Part shown: one piece after another, positions 1 through 5,083 of the stretch
Layout of the letters: each line of letters begins with the position of its first letter
How positions within the stretch are numbered: position 1 is the stretch's first letter
DNA from: Boseongicola sp. SB0675_bin_26
GTDB lineage: Bacteria > Pseudomonadota > Alphaproteobacteria > Rhodobacterales > Rhodobacteraceae
Direction of reading: 5' to 3'
DNA length: 5,083 bases
Assembly (NCBI GenBank): GCA_009843725.1
Contig: VYCX01000528.1
Span: forward strand, 1 to 5,083
Position numbers and translations under genes: made by a program
The notes under the pieces: model-generated
What the model was told of the DNA's origin: nothing
The model's input: only the letters and a program-made list of their open reading frames with translations
Database searches by the model: none

Positions 1-709
1 CCTTGAAGGCGGCGATGTAGTTTGAAAAGTCGTCGTTGAGCGGCTGGTAGCGACCGGGGTCGACAAGAGTGAATCCGGCCTCCGCCAGCGGTTTCGGGAA
101 TCCAAGTTCCGGATGACCCCAGGCATTGCCGGCCGCATCATTGGGAAAGAGGCCGGCCACGGTCCTGGACACGCCCGAACCGCCCCAGAGATCGAGGAAG
201 TTGGCGATCACATCCTCGAGGCCCCAGAAGAAATGGTACGTGTACTGGAACCCTTCTGCCGGGTTGCCGTTGCGACCGAAGAAGTAGGGCTGCCACGGGC
301 AGTCGGTCGTAATGCACGGAACCTCGTTGACCTCGGCCTGGTCGGCGACCGGATTGGTCGTGTCAGGAGTCGATGCGGCGACGATGAGATCCACTTCCTC
401 GCCAAGGATCAGGTCGGCAGCCACCTCGGCCGCCCGGTTCGGGTTCGACTGGCTGTCCTTCGAGATGATCTCGACCCCGTAGGACTTGCCATTGTTGGGC
501 ACACCGTCGGCGAAGGCTGCGTCAATGCCCGCCAACACGTGTTCGTCCGCCTCGGCGAATCCGGCCAGCGGTCCGGTGCGAGGGCTGACATGGCCAACCC
601 GGATCGTCGGATTCGCCGCATATGCGCGCGTGGATGTCAGCAGTGCAGGCGACGCCACTGTCGTGGCAAGTCCCCCAAGAACCTGTCTTCTCGTTGTCGC
701 AAGTGTCAT
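1..709 (-). CDS. ABC transporter substrate-binding protein, branched-chain amino acid type (C-terminus off the left edge)
   Basis: Periplasmic ligand-binding protein (Peripla_BP_6-like fold, LivJ/LivK class) that would deliver a solute to an ABC permease. The first 236 residues are visible, roughly half of the usual 400 or so. The N-terminus has a twin-arginine-like signal: TTRRQVLGG at residues 5-13, a mild hydrophobic stretch, and a likely cleavage after AYA at residue 31. Mature sequence starts ANPTIRVGHVSPRTGPLAG, the typical first strand and ligand loop. The family-typical block DSQSNPNRAAEVAADLI lies at 85-101 and a hinge/ligand region ASTPDTTNPVADQ at 112-124. An aromatic-rich stretch (CPWQPYFF, YTYHFFW) follows at about 137-162. 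The ATG is supported by AGGGAGG eight bases upstream. It is the last visible gene of the five-gene operon, 24 bases after the dehydrogenase stop; permease and ATPase genes would be expected beyond position 1. Family call is firm; the ligand is unknown. Confidence 0.9.
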   Translation of the reverse strand, partial: MTLATTRRQVLGGLATTVASPALLTSTRAYAANPTIRVGHVSPRTGPLAGFAEADEHVLAGIDAAFADGVPNNGKSYGVEIISKDSQSNPNRAAEVAADLILGEEVDLIVAASTPDTTNPVADQAEVNEVPCITTDCPWQPYFFGRNGNPAEGFQYTYHFFWGLEDVIANFLDLWGGSGVSRTVAGLFPNDAAGNAWGHPELGFPKPLAEAGFTLVDPGRYQPLNDDFSNYIAAFK

Positions 710-717
710 TTCCTGTT

Positions 718-724
718 CCTCCCT
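718..724 (-). promoter_or_regulatory. Strong Shine-Dalgarno of the substrate-binding protein gene
   Basis: On the minus strand AGGGAGG lies eight bases before the ATG at 709, inside the 24-base gap after the dehydrogenase stop. It is a near-consensus ribosome binding site, suggesting the binding protein is translated strongly and independently of upstream genes, as is usual for periplasmic binding proteins made in excess. It fixes the start codon. Confidence 0.75.
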
Positions 725-733
725 GGATTCGAG

Positions 734-1660
734 TCAGTCGGGCAGAATTGCCTCGAGTTTCGTCAGATGCTCGGCCACCCTCGCCTTCGTCGCGGCAAGG
801 TCTCCGTCACGCCAGTCGCGAAAGCCCGTGCCTGCCGCCATGCCGGTGCGGCCCAGGTCGAGAAGCTCCTGCAGGTACGGGGATGGTACGGGCGCGGCAT
901 CGAGGTCGAACAGGACCTGCCTGTGGATGTCCTGGGTCAGCTCGATACCCACAAGGTCCGCGTTTTCCAGCGGACCGAGCACGGCCATGCGGCGACCGAA
1001 GCTGCCCTTGACCACCTCGTCCACGGTTTCGGCAGTGCACACGCCCTTCTCCACGAGCGAAATCGCTTCGCGCCACAATGCGTGCTGCAAACGGTTGCCT
1101 ATGAAACCCGGCACGTCCCGTTCGACCATGACCGGGGCCTTGCCAGCCTCCGAGAGCAACTCGTGCATGGCCTCGGCGAAGGCCGGATCCGTCCATTCGG
1201 TCTTCACGATCTCGACCAGCGGAATCATGTGTGGAGGATTCCACCAGTGCGTGCCAAGTGCCCGATGCCGCGACTTCAGGTTCTCCATGATCTTCGTGAT
1301 CCGGATGACGGACGTGTTCGAAGCCAGCGTCGCATCCACAGGCGCGAATTCCTCAGCTTCCGCAAAGATCGCCTGCTTGAGCGCCAGCCTTTCCGGCGCC
1401 GCCTCGAAGACGCAGGCGGCGCCATCAACGGCTGCACGAACCGAAGCGCACGGTTCGATCCTGTCGACGGCATTGGAGACCTCCGAATCGCTTGCGCCAA
1501 TAAGTTGCAGGCTTTCGGCAATCCTGTCGGGAGCGGATCGCAGCATCTCGTCCGAGGGATCGGTGATCGTGACTTGCCAGCCTGCCTTCGCGAAGGTCAG
1601 GGCAATCCCGTGGCCCATCAAGCCGGCACCGATCACAGCGATCTGACGCTCCGCGAACAT
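734..1660 (-). CDS. 3-hydroxyacyl-CoA dehydrogenase family protein (short, beta-hydroxyacid / carnitine dehydrogenase-like)
   Basis: NAD-dependent oxidation of a 3-hydroxy acid or its CoA ester to the 3-keto form, cytoplasmic. The 308-residue product has the two-domain layout of the family: an N-terminal Rossmann fold with GAGLMG at 11-16 and an acidic residue ending the second strand (D34, favouring NAD), then SNTS at 114-117, the catalytic HWWNPP block with H138, its partner glutamate E150 in LVEIV, and PGFIGNR at 184-190, followed by the all-helical C-terminal domain. The length fits the single-domain group that includes carnitine dehydrogenase and lambda-crystallin/L-gulonate dehydrogenase, some of which act on free hydroxy acids. 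I chose ATG 1660, four bases after the SDR stop and seven bases after AGGG; the frame stays open upstream to 1774 but that part overlaps the SDR and the next ATG (1687) has no ribosome binding site. Substrate is not determined. Confidence 0.9.
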   Translation of the reverse strand: MFAERQIAVIGAGLMGHGIALTFAKAGWQVTITDPSDEMLRSAPDRIAESLQLIGASDSEVSNAVDRIEPCASVRAAVDGAACVFEAAPERLALKQAIFAEAEEFAPVDATLASNTSVIRITKIMENLKSRHRALGTHWWNPPHMIPLVEIVKTEWTDPAFAEAMHELLSEAGKAPVMVERDVPGFIGNRLQHALWREAISLVEKGVCTAETVDEVVKGSFGRRMAVLGPLENADLVGIELTQDIHRQVLFDLDAAPVPSPYLQELLDLGRTGMAAGTGFRDWRDGDLAATKARVAEHLTKLEAILPD

Positions 1661-1664
1661 CCCC

Positions 1665-2450
1665 CTACCCTGCCGTATAGCCGCCATCGGCGTAAAGAAC
1701 GTGTCCGGTGTAGAAATCGGATGCCTTCGAGGCCAGGAACAGGAGAGGTCCGGCCAGGTCCTCGGGCTCCCCAAGCCGCCCCTTCGGAACGCGGGCCAGG
1801 AATCCCCTGCGAACGGCCTGCGCGTCCTCGCTGTCCTCGAACATCCACGCGGTCAACGGCGAACGGAAGACCGTCGGCGCGATCGCGTTCACGGTGATGC
1901 CCGTTGGCCCGAGCTCGCAACCCAGAGCCTTGGTGATTCCGTCCACCGCCGCCTTGGAGGCGCAGTAGGCGGTGTATCCGGCGGGGTGCCCCAGCAATCC
2001 CCTTGCAGAGGACATCAGCACGATCTTGCCGCCATCTCCCTGGGACAGCATCCGCCCGGCTGCCGCCCGGGCCATCAGCCAGCTCTGCGTGACATTCGCA
2101 TCCATCACGGCATCGAATGCCGAGGGGTCCATCTCGCCGATCCTGGCCACCTTGTTCATGCCTGACGCGACGACCAGAATGTCGAGGCGGCCGAACGCCT
2201 TGACCGCTTCCGCCACGAGACTCTGGCACGCGCCTTCGCTGTCGGGACGGGCGTTGACCTCGTGAGTCTCGCCGTTGCAGGTTGCCGCCACCTCCTTCAG
2301 GGTCTCGGCGTTACCGGCCGCCAGGACGACCTTGCAACCGGCGCCGGACAGGCATTTCGCGGCAACCCCGCCAAACGCGCCCGAGGCGCCCGTGATCAAT
2401 GCAACCCTTCCGGACACGTCGAACAGGGAATGGGGATCGTCCAGCGACAT
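1665..2450 (-). CDS. Short-chain dehydrogenase/reductase (SDR), gluconate 5-dehydrogenase-like
   Basis: NAD(P)-dependent oxidoreductase of classical SDR length (261 residues). It shows a Rossmann start RVALITGASGAFGG at 15-28, a catalytic set N119, S148, Y162 and K166 (YCASK), and the conserved VNAIAPTVFRSPL segment at 187-199. The C-terminus ends with the SDR hallmark YADGGYTAG. Two departures are visible. The glycine motif reads TGASGAFG, so glycines sit at the TGxxGxxG spacing of extended SDRs rather than TGxxxGxG, and the usual NNAG is replaced by VASG at 94-97. The segment SSARGLLGHPAGYTAYCASKAAV resembles the gluconate 5-dehydrogenase-like subgroup as I remember it. ATG 2450 has GGAG seven bases upstream. 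The gene starts 4 bases after the cupin stop and ends 4 bases before the next start, so it is surely cotranscribed. It probably oxidises a hydroxyl on the pathway intermediate; identity of that compound is unknown. Confidence 0.9.
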   Translation of the reverse strand: MSLDDPHSLFDVSGRVALITGASGAFGGVAAKCLSGAGCKVVLAAGNAETLKEVAATCNGETHEVNARPDSEGACQSLVAEAVKAFGRLDILVVASGMNKVARIGEMDPSAFDAVMDANVTQSWLMARAAAGRMLSQGDGGKIVLMSSARGLLGHPAGYTAYCASKAAVDGITKALGCELGPTGITVNAIAPTVFRSPLTAWMFEDSEDAQAVRRGFLARVPKGRLGEPEDLAGPLLFLASKASDFYTGHVLYADGGYTAG

Positions 2451-2454
2451 CGGC

Positions 2455-2808
2455 CTACTCCGGTCTCTTGCCGTCGGGGTACGGGATCACGACAATCATC
2501 TTGCAGACGTGGTTGCTGCGATTCTCGATCTTGCGAACCTCGTTCGGAGCAACCCTGCAGCTGTCCATCGGCTTCAGCACCGTTTCAGCGCCGTCGATGA
2601 TCACGGTCATCTCGCCTTCGAGCACGACATAGACCTTCTCGAACGGCGTGGAATCCGGACCGGCTCCACCGCCCGGCAGGAACTGGGACAGGCCGACCCA
2701 CTGGTTTTCCGGGCCGCCGTCCTCGAAGCCCTGAAGCCTGAGCCCGGTGACGCCCCAATGGTTGGGGGCCTTGTAGGGTTCGGCATCGGCAAATCGCTTG
2801 ACAAGCAT
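2455..2808 (-). CDS. Small single-domain cupin protein lacking canonical metal ligands
   Basis: A 117-residue protein with one cupin beta-barrel. Motif 1 is recognisable from FLPGGGAGPDSTPFEKVYVV and LEGEMTV (residues 43-69), motif 2 from LKPMDSCRVAPNEVRKIENRS (78-98). The metal-binding residues expected in these motifs are missing: the HxH pair is occupied by D52/S53/T54, the glutamate before VYVVLEG is K58 (E57 is adjacent), and the histidine of motif 2 aligns with R92. Such a protein may bind a small ligand, or act as an isomerase, epimerase or sensor rather than a metal oxygenase; this is inference. ATG 2808 overlaps the cyclase stop by one base (TGATG) and has GGGGAGG seven bases upstream, so it is translationally coupled. 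The frame is open upstream to 2904 but that lies inside the cyclase gene. Function unknown. Confidence 0.85.
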   Translation of the reverse strand: MLVKRFADAEPYKAPNHWGVTGLRLQGFEDGGPENQWVGLSQFLPGGGAGPDSTPFEKVYVVLEGEMTVIIDGAETVLKPMDSCRVAPNEVRKIENRSNHVCKMIVVIPYPDGKRPE

Positions 2809-2822
2809 CAGAACGCCTCCCC
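2806..2822 (-). promoter_or_regulatory. Translational coupling junction TGATG with strong Shine-Dalgarno
   Basis: The cyclase stop TGA (2810-2808) and the cupin start ATG (2808-2806) share one base. GGGGAGG (2822-2816) lies seven bases before the cupin ATG, within the last codons of the cyclase gene. This is a classical stop-restart arrangement and decides the cupin start. Confidence 0.75.
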
Positions 2823-3647
2823 GGCCTCGATGCGATAGTTCTGCCCGGGATCCATCATCGCGACGAGGCGAATGATGCAACCGTCTCCCCGATCCCAGTT
2901 CCATGGAAAGAACGCGAAGGTGCAGCGCCTGCCGGTCACCCGGTCAAGGTCGCCTCCGACATTCTCGATCCCGAGGATGCCGTTCGAGAACAGCTTGTTG
3001 TGCACCGGCTCCCATTCCGGAAAGTCGTCACTCCAGTCGCGACCGCCGGACCAATCGCGGTACTCCGCCTCGAGGTGCGGCAGGATCGGACCGTTTCGCT
3101 GCGGGCCGATGGCGGTGGCCAGCGGGTGGTCGTTGGCCTGCGTGTCATGGCCGACGACCTTGATTCCCTTCTCGACCATCCAGTCTGCCGCCGATGGCAC
3201 CAGGCCCGGGCAATACGCAAAGTAGTCGCCATCCTCGTACTGCTTGTGCCAGCCGGTGTTGATGATCAGGACATCGTTCTTGCGGATCGCATGCCCGCAT
3301 GCCTTCTCGAGATCGTCACCGGTGATCGACTCCCACATCTTCTTGGGCACGCTCACCACCAACCCGGAGCCGAAGAAATGCGGCAACGGCACCTCGTCGA
3401 TGAACGGCGTGCCCTGGACCACATGGGCCGGAGCGTCGATATGGGTCGTCACATGCATGGTGGTCGTGATGGTCTGGCTGAGCACGCCGGACTTGGCCAT
3501 GTAGTGCTGGCGATCGATCTGCACATCCTTGAAGTACGGCCAGTTCGGACACTGAAAGCCGTAGCGATGACTGAGGTTCACGAACTCCAGCCCCATGTCG
3601 TTGTCGTCGTTTGCCTGGAAATCTATTCCGCGAATGGTGGCGCTCAT
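2808..3647 (-). CDS. Cyclase family metal-dependent hydrolase (kynurenine formamidase / isatin hydrolase-like)
   Basis: Member of the cyclase family (PF04199) that contains kynurenine formamidase KynB and isatin hydrolase: metal-dependent hydrolysis of an amide, lactam or lactone. The 279-residue product has the signature HVTTHIDAPAH at 65-75, giving H65, H69 and D71 as metal ligands and H75 as the likely catalytic base. A second pair, H216 and E228 (VHNKLFSNGILGIENVGG), has the 12-residue spacing of the KynB His/Glu pair. VVGHDTQANDHPLA at 164-177 replaces the usual GIDxxS-type segment. It is longer than KynB (about 210 residues), with an N-terminal extension and an aromatic, acidic insert near 195-213, so it is probably not a kynurenine formamidase. 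I chose ATG 3647, preceded by GGGAGG at four bases; an in-frame TTG at 3659 is possible but overlaps that site. It is the first gene of the operon, divergent from the IclR gene. Substrate unknown. Confidence 0.9.
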   Translation of the reverse strand: MSATIRGIDFQANDDNDMGLEFVNLSHRYGFQCPNWPYFKDVQIDRQHYMAKSGVLSQTITTTMHVTTHIDAPAHVVQGTPFIDEVPLPHFFGSGLVVSVPKKMWESITGDDLEKACGHAIRKNDVLIINTGWHKQYEDGDYFAYCPGLVPSAADWMVEKGIKVVGHDTQANDHPLATAIGPQRNGPILPHLEAEYRDWSGGRDWSDDFPEWEPVHNKLFSNGILGIENVGGDLDRVTGRRCTFAFFPWNWDRGDGCIIRLVAMMDPGQNYRIEAGEAF

Positions 3648-3680
3648 CTTTCCTCCCAATAATCAGCATTCTATTCCCGC

Positions 3681-3712
3681 ATTATGGTACATATGTATCG
3701 CATTGCAGTCAA
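3681..3712 (-). promoter_or_regulatory. Candidate sigma70-type promoter of the catabolic operon
   Basis: On the minus strand TTGACT (3712-3707) matches five of six -35 bases. It is followed after 17 bases by TACCAT (3689-3684), a four of six -10, or after 20 bases by CATAAT (3686-3681), a better hexamer at an over-long spacing. Transcription would start about 25-30 bases before the cyclase ribosome binding site. Position, in the only sizeable gap upstream of the operon, supports it more than the match itself. Confidence 0.4.
3688..3697. promoter_or_regulatory. Palindrome TACATATGTA, candidate operator for the IclR-family regulator
   Basis: A perfect 10-base inverted repeat in the divergent intergenic region, extending imperfectly outwards (TGGTACAT against CGATACAT on the opposite strand). 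It lies between the putative -35 and -10 of the minus-strand operon, where a bound repressor would block RNA polymerase, and about 80 bases upstream of the regulator start, where it could also serve autoregulation. Many IclR-family proteins bind short palindromes in such divergent gaps. Sequence alone does not prove binding, and an AT-rich 10-base palindrome may occur by chance. Confidence 0.4.
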
Positions 3713-3773
3713 CTGTTGCGTTGCCGTCATTGCCTCGGTAGGCTGCGCGGGACCGGATTCAGAAACAGGCAGC

Positions 3774-4532
3774 ATGGGCGGCGGGGGATTGGACGGAGAG
3801 GCATCGCATAGGAATCAGGGCATTCAGGTCATTTCCCGGGCCGCAGACATTCTCCGTCTTCTGGGCCGCGAGACGGACGGACTCAGCCTAGGCCAGATCG
3901 CGAAGAGCGTGGCCCTGCCCCGTTCCACGGTGCAGCGCGTTGTCGCAGCGCTCGCAGTCGAGGGATTCATCTCGACCGAAAAGGGATACGGAGGGATCCG
4001 GCTGGGTCCGGAGATCCTGAGCCTTGCCCAGGCCACCGCGTCGGACATGAAGGAACGGCTTCGCCCCGTCATGAAGCGGATTTCGGACGAGACCGGAGAG
4101 ACCGTGGACCTTGCCGTCCTCGATGGCGACAAGATGCTCTTCATTGACCAGATCGTGGGAAGCCAGCGACTTCGGGCGGTGTCTAGAATCGGGGAGACGT
4201 TCCCGCTGACGACTACGGCAAACGGAAAGGCTGCGCTGGCCTGCTTGCAGCGTGAGCAGGCCAAAAGGCTGATCGTTGCGGAAATCGAGGGACTGGGTTC
4301 GAAGTCGAGGACGCCAGACGAGATTCTGGATGAAATCGAGCAGATCAAGGACGGCGCGCTGGCCAAGGACGAGAACGAGCATTCGGACGGAATCTGCGCC
4401 CTCGGATTCGCAATCAAGGACTCGAACGGCGACATATTCGCCCTGTCAACACCTGTTCCGAGCACCCGCTACCAGCGGCTGAAGGACACCCTGACCGAAG
4501 TGCTGGGTCGAAGCCTGGAGAGCATGCAGTGA
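3774..4532 (+). CDS. IclR-family transcriptional regulator
   Basis: DNA-binding regulator controlling, by position, the divergent catabolic operon. The 252-residue form has an N-terminal winged helix-turn-helix at about 17-78 (IQVISRAADILRLLG, then LSLGQIAKSVALPRSTVQRVVAAL with the recognition helix at about 49-60, then the wing FISTEKGYGGIRLGPEIL). The IclR effector-binding domain follows at about 80-250: DLAVLDGDKMLFIDQI, LTTTANGKAALA and the ligand-pocket region ENEHSDGICALGFAIKDSNGDIFALSTPVPSTRY. The length is normal for the family. The start is uncertain. ATG 3774 has only a weak AGG upstream; a TTG at 3789 follows a G-rich run. The frame is open back to ATG 3684, but the extra 30 residues resemble no IclR sequence and would run across the putative operator. 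It probably senses the substrate or an intermediate; whether it represses or activates cannot be told. Confidence 0.92.
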   Translation: MGGGGLDGEASHRNQGIQVISRAADILRLLGRETDGLSLGQIAKSVALPRSTVQRVVAALAVEGFISTEKGYGGIRLGPEILSLAQATASDMKERLRPVMKRISDETGETVDLAVLDGDKMLFIDQIVGSQRLRAVSRIGETFPLTTTANGKAALACLQREQAKRLIVAEIEGLGSKSRTPDEILDEIEQIKDGALAKDENEHSDGICALGFAIKDSNGDIFALSTPVPSTRYQRLKDTLTEVLGRSLESMQ

Positions 4533-4544
4533 CGCGGAACCTGC

Positions 4545-4558
4545 AGCGTCCTGACGCT
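4545..4558 (+). terminator. Weak hairpin 13 bases after the IclR stop, doubtful terminator
   Basis: AGCGTC-CT-GACGCT can fold into a five-pair stem with a four-base loop just downstream of the regulator gene. No run of T follows (the next bases are CGACCTCCG), so it does not meet the requirements of a rho-independent terminator. It could stabilise the 3' end or be chance. Confidence 0.2.
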
Positions 4559-4734
4559 CGACCTCCGATCAGAGGCCCCATCCGGTCCTTCGAGAAACCC
4601 GGCTCTGCCGCCCTTTCGCAATGACTTGACAGACGATCCTGCATTGGCGAACACATTCGCGAGCCTTGCCGGGAGGATGCTGGCCATCAAGGCCGAACCG
4701 ACCGGATGACGCAACAACCTGACGAGGGCATCAA
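4559..4734. other. Intergenic stretch between the regulator and the methyltransferase
   Basis: I see no convincing gene here. It includes a perfect -35 hexamer TTGACA at 4626-4631 on the plus strand, but no good -10 at 16-18 bases (GAACAC lies at 17), so it is at most a weak or alternative-sigma promoter for the methyltransferase. A ten-codon ORF starting at 4677 has no correctly spaced ribosome binding site and is probably meaningless. Confidence 0.3.
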
Positions 4735-5083
4735 ATGAGCGGACAAGCAGACCCCGAAGCACAAGAACAGAATTACACCATGGGCTACAACGAGGAGTTT
4801 CAGGTGCTCCTGCGCCGCAGGAGTGCGGCCAACAGTGCCGCTCATCTGCTGCCGAGACTCAATTCAGGCATGCGCCTCCTCGACGTGGGTTGCGGTCCTG
4901 GCACGATTTCGATGGGTCTTGCTGACGTCGTGGCCCCAGGACAGTTCATCGGTGTCGACATCGAAGAGTCGCAGGTCGAAATGGCCAGGGCGGCGGCGTC
5001 TGCCGGCGGCCACAAGAACGCGGAATTTCAGGTCGCAGACGCCGTGAATCTTCCGTTCGAGAGCAATTCCTTTGATGTCGTTC
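4735..5083 (+). CDS. Class I SAM-dependent methyltransferase (C-terminus off the right edge)
   Basis: Transfers a methyl group from S-adenosylmethionine to an unknown acceptor; cytoplasmic, with no signal or membrane segment. The first 116 residues are visible. Motif I is LLDVGCGPGTIS at 48-59 (SAM glycine loop), the acidic residue after strand 2 is in GVDIE at 73-77 (D75 or E77, ribose contact), and the third strand with its aspartate is FQVADAVNLPFESNSFDVV at 98-116, typical of the Methyltransf_11/25 and UbiE-like group. ATG 4735 has GAGGG six bases upstream; an in-frame ATG at residue 16 is a less likely alternative. It is 202 bases beyond the IclR stop in the same direction and so is probably a separate transcription unit. 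Without the C-terminal half the acceptor class cannot be suggested. Confidence 0.88.
   Translation, partial: MSGQADPEAQEQNYTMGYNEEFQVLLRRRSAANSAAHLLPRLNSGMRLLDVGCGPGTISMGLADVVAPGQFIGVDIEESQVEMARAAASAGGHKNAEFQVADAVNLPFESNSFDVV

Noticed and set aside
113..1897. Plus-strand open frame of 594 codons, with a second of 386 codons at 486-1646
   Set aside because: Both run antisense across the clearly recognisable binding protein and dehydrogenase genes, the first also into the SDR gene. The translation is Arg/Gly/His-rich with no recognisable domain; long antisense frames are common in high-GC DNA.
3000..3662. Plus-strand open frame of 220 codons opposite the cyclase gene
   Set aside because: It is the antisense shadow of a gene with a full set of family motifs; no domain and no ribosome binding site.
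3710..3718. Small inverted repeat CAACTGTTG near the putative -35
   Set aside because: Only four paired bases around a single centre base; too short to call an operator half-site without comparative data.
3824..4465. Minus-strand open frame of 213 codons antisense to the IclR gene
   Set aside because: Ser/Arg-rich shadow translation; the plus strand has an unambiguous IclR protein.
4533..4709. The IclR frame stays open for 58 codons after its TGA, ending LTDDPALANTFASLAGRM and ten more residues
   Set aside because: Considered as a readthrough extension or a gene remnant. The regulator is already full length at the TGA, the extension matches no family I recognise, and 58 open codons are unremarkable at this GC content.
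4469..4762. Minus-strand open frame of 97 codons spanning the IclR 3' end and the methyltransferase start
   Set aside because: Overlaps both flanking genes, composition is Arg/Ser/Leu-rich without a motif, and there is no ribosome binding site in place.

Overview
The window looks like chromosomal DNA of a high-GC proteobacterium, most likely an alphaproteobacterium. This is inferred from gene content and style (a Tat-type periplasmic binding protein of the branched-chain amino acid class, an IclR regulator, tightly packed catabolic genes, strong GGAGG ribosome binding sites). No RNA gene or taxonomic marker is present to prove it. I see no mobile element, CRISPR array, tRNA or rRNA.

Layout. 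Positions 1-3647 on the minus strand hold five genes read right to left as one compact operon: a metal-dependent cyclase/kynurenine formamidase-like hydrolase (3647-2808), a small cupin (2808-2455), a short-chain dehydrogenase/reductase (2450-1665), a 3-hydroxyacyl-CoA dehydrogenase-family enzyme (1660-734), and a branched-chain-type ABC transporter substrate-binding protein that runs off the left edge (709-1). The junctions are a 1-base TGATG overlap, then gaps of 4, 4 and 24 bases. A 126-base intergenic region (3648-3773) separates this operon from a divergent IclR-family regulator on the plus strand (3774-4532). It holds a perfect 10-base palindrome, TACATATGTA, lying between a plausible -35 and -10 of the operon promoter. 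After a gap of about 200 bases a class I SAM-dependent methyltransferase begins (4735) and runs off the right edge.

How the genes may work together. The left block reads as an uptake-and-catabolism cassette for an unidentified organic acid, lactone or amide. The binding protein would capture the substrate, with the transporter's permease and ATPase genes presumably beyond the left edge. The cyclase-family hydrolase would open an amide or ester/lactone bond, and the SDR and the beta-hydroxyacid-type dehydrogenase would perform two NAD(P)-dependent oxidations. The IclR protein is the obvious candidate regulator. The substrate cannot be read from the sequence. The most unusual points are the cupin, which has lost every canonical metal ligand, and the SDR, which has classical length but an atypical glycine motif. 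The methyltransferase is probably a separate unit.
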